A DNA stretch of 64,000 nt from CBDFKB01 sp965248715 (GTDB lineage: Bacteria; Pseudomonadota; Alphaproteobacteria; Rhizobiales; Rhizobiaceae): contig CBDFKB010000008.1 of NCBI GenBank assembly GCA_965248715.1, positions 1,736,001-1,800,000 of the forward strand. The letters run 5' to 3'. Under the pieces are notes generated by a model, which was given only the letters and a program-made list of their open reading frames with translations, was not told where the DNA came from and searched no databases. Positions 62,462-64,000 of this stretch are shown piece by piece; the first letter of the stretch is position 1, and each line of letters opens with the position of its first letter. Position numbers and translations under genes: made by a program.

Positions 62462-64000
62462 GCGCCCCATCACCGCCTGGCGGCTGGCTGAACCAAGCCG
62501 ACTTGGGCTTGCAATGGCGCTGGTGATCGCCAGCGGGTTTTTGTCGGATGCCGTGGCGCTGCAACAAGCAACCGATAATGTTCAACCGGAGATTACCACC
62601 GAGCGGACACAAAAACCGTTGGTCACCGCCCGCAAACATATGGTGGTGGCGGCCAACCCTTATGCCACCCAAGCCGGCCTCGACATTTTGCGCCAAGGTG
62701 GCAACGCTGTCGATGCCATGGTCGCGGTGCAATTGGTACTCGGCCTGGTCGAACCACAATCTTCCGGCCTCGGTGGCGGCGCTTTCCTGTTGTACTTCGA
62801 TTCCAAGGAAAACCGGCTGACCACCTTCGATGGCCGCGAAACTGCACCGGCGGCAGTGGATGGAAATCTATTTCTTAATGCCGATGGCAGCCCGATGCAG
62901 TTTTTCGATGCGGTGGTCGGCGGCCGCTCTGTCGGCACCCCTGGTACGCTGCGCCTGCTGGAAGAAGTGCATCGCGAGCATGGCCGGTTGGCTTGGAAAC
63001 AATTGTTTGGACCCGCGATCGAACTGGCCGAAAAGGGGTTTGAGGTTTCACCGCGGCTTAACGCGCTAATCAGTTACGCGGCAGAACATTTGTACCGGTT
63101 CGAAGCCACGCGGAACTATTTTCTCAGCGAAGAAGGAGTGCCGCTTTTCCCAGGGACAATGTTGAAAAATCCGGCTTATGCACAAACCCTGCGGGCGATC
63201 GCCGATGGCGGCGCAGATCGGTTTTATACCGGCCCTATCGCTGCGGATATCGTTGCTGCGGTGACTTCTGCGCCTGGCAATCCAGGCTTCTTGAGCGCCG
63301 AAGACTTAGCCGGTTACAAAATAGTAGAGCGCGAACCGGTGTGCATTACCTACCGCCAATACCAAGTGTGCGGCATGGGACCGCCATCGTCTGGGGCGCT
63401 CACGGTCGGGCAAATCCTGAAACTGGCCGAACCACACCACCTCGACCAACTTGGCCCCAACGACCCCAATGCATGGCGGATCATTGGCGACGCCTCGCGT
63501 TTAGCATTTGCTGACCGTGGCAAATACATGGCTGACAGTGATTTCGTCGCCATGCCGGGCGGTTTATTGGATGATATTTATATGCGCGAGCGGGCTGCAA
63601 TATTGTCGCGCGAAGACGCCCTGCCCGACTACGCGGTAAACCCCGGCGACCCACCGAGCGATCATAGCCTGTTGTTTGCCCCCGATAGGTCGCTGGAGCT
63701 GCCGTCGACCAGCCATTTTTCGATTGCCGATGGCGACGGCAATATTGTGTCAATGACGACAACCATTGAAAATGGCTTCGGGTCGCGGTTGATGGTGCGC
63801 GGCTTTCTGCTCAACAATGAGTTGACCGATTTCTCGTTCTTACCTGTCAGCAACGCCAAACCGGTCGCCAACCGGGTCGAACCTGGCAAGCGGCCGCGCT
63901 CGTCGATGTCACCGACCGTGGTTTTCAAAGATGGCGAACCCCTGCTGGCGATCGGTTCGCCTGGCGGCAGCCGGATCATCGGCTATGTTGCCAAAACGCT
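62451..64000 (+). CDS. ggt: Gamma-glutamyltransferase (partial, 3' end outside window)
   Basis: Open from GTG 62451 to the window edge, 516 codons visible; it overlaps the SDR stop by 11 bases. A signal peptide (LGLAMALVIASGFLSDAVA) targets the periplasm. Conserved parts: MVVAANPYATQAGLDILRQG, GNAVDAMVAVQLVLGLVEPQ, SSGLGGGAF and the autoprocessing site STSHFSIAD. The catalytic threonine is residue 420 (ACC at 63708-63710), with the order Thr-Ser-His as in the human enzyme. FGSRLMV and SPGGSRII follow. The enzyme cleaves the gamma-glutamyl bond of glutathione and related peptides after splitting into two chains. Confidence 0.94.
   Translation, partial: MLFRRPITAWRLAEPSRLGLAMALVIASGFLSDAVALQQATDNVQPEITTERTQKPLVTARKHMVVAANPYATQAGLDILRQGGNAVDAMVAVQLVLGLVEPQSSGLGGGAFLLYFDSKENRLTTFDGRETAPAAVDGNLFLNADGSPMQFFDAVVGGRSVGTPGTLRLLEEVHREHGRLAWKQLFGPAIELAEKGFEVSPRLNALISYAAEHLYRFEATRNYFLSEEGVPLFPGTMLKNPAYAQTLRAIADGGADRFYTGPIAADIVAAVTSAPGNPGFLSAEDLAGYKIVEREPVCITYRQYQVCGMGPPSSGALTVGQILKLAEPHHLDQLGPNDPNAWRIIGDASRLAFADRGKYMADSDFVAMPGGLLDDIYMRERAAILSREDALPDYAVNPGDPPSDHSLLFAPDRSLELPSTSHFSIADGDGNIVSMTTTIENGFGSRLMVRGFLLNNELTDFSFLPVSNAKPVANRVEPGKRPRSSMSPTVVFKDGEPLLAIGSPGGSRIIGYVAKT

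Noticed and set aside
63702..63716. Possible loss of the catalytic threonine in gamma-glutamyltransferase (Ser before His where the E. coli enzyme has Thr)
   Set aside because: The nucleophile is the first residue of the Thr-Thr/Ser-His triplet; Thr420 is present and Thr-Ser-His matches the human enzyme.

Overview
The window reads as a chromosomal segment of a Hyphomicrobiales (Rhizobiales)-type alphaproteobacterium, possibly marine. This rests on gene content, not a database search. The evidence is a two-cysteine rhizobial-type porin (50172-51377), a bc1 operon petABC (43670-46457), the block moxR / DUF58 / DUF4159 / membrane protein next to DUF1285 / NUDIX / CCA transferase (21254-31017), small secreted proteins of rhizobial type (3474-3869, 60923-61207), a CtrA-like TTAA-N7-TTAA site (59872-59886), and a VIT-domain sortase-target-type protein at the left edge. 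Base composition is moderately GC-rich, with lower-GC stretches around 10.3-14 kb and 51.4-52.3 kb. I see no rRNA, tRNA, transposase, prophage or CRISPR array.

Layout. 1-9.8 kb: VIT protein (partial), SCO protein, FadL-like porin, SIMPL protein, the lysine-degradation pair davB-davA, a Kef-type antiporter and a 56-residue membrane protein. 9.9-14 kb: hairpin repeats that truncate a DUF1801 gene, then an unusual pair of a lipoprotein and a multidomain peptidoglycan hydrolase. 14-21 kb: nucleoside hydrolase, LysE exporter, leuA with a candidate leucine leader, phosphoesterase, glutathionyl-hydroquinone reductase and a GNAT. 21-31 kb: the MoxR/Bat-like block and the divergent DUF1285-NUDIX-cca operon. 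31-43 kb: frameshifted hemF, trmL, two half-ABC exporters overlapping an MscS channel, a BCCT transporter and an ABC-F ATPase. 43-51 kb: petABC, apt, a membrane protein, an FMN glutamate-synthase-like protein and the porin. 52-64 kb: DUF1028 (damaged 5' end), paaG-paaI, an EamA exporter, an MttB-family protein, a GGDEF-EAL protein followed by a FeeM-like acyl synthase, a small secreted protein, an SDR and gamma-glutamyltransferase (partial).

The most unusual layer is the non-coding one. At least four families of short palindromic elements occupy intergenic space. Three are bounded by the tetranucleotide CTAG or decayed forms of it. The fourth ends in TTATACC / GGTATTA. Eight genes (cca, petC, apt, the 47340-47918 gene, the 60923-61207 gene, moxR, trmL and the ABC-F gene) have stop codons that lie inside an element end. 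One family has two sequence subtypes whose hairpin stems differ by compensatory base changes, so the folded structure appears to be under selection.

Three genes carry visible lesions: hemF (one extra base), DUF1028 (one missing base plus a 45-bp tandem duplication) and DUF1801 (cut by repeats). All coordinates and motifs come from reading the sequence. Family names come from recognising conserved motifs and were not searched.
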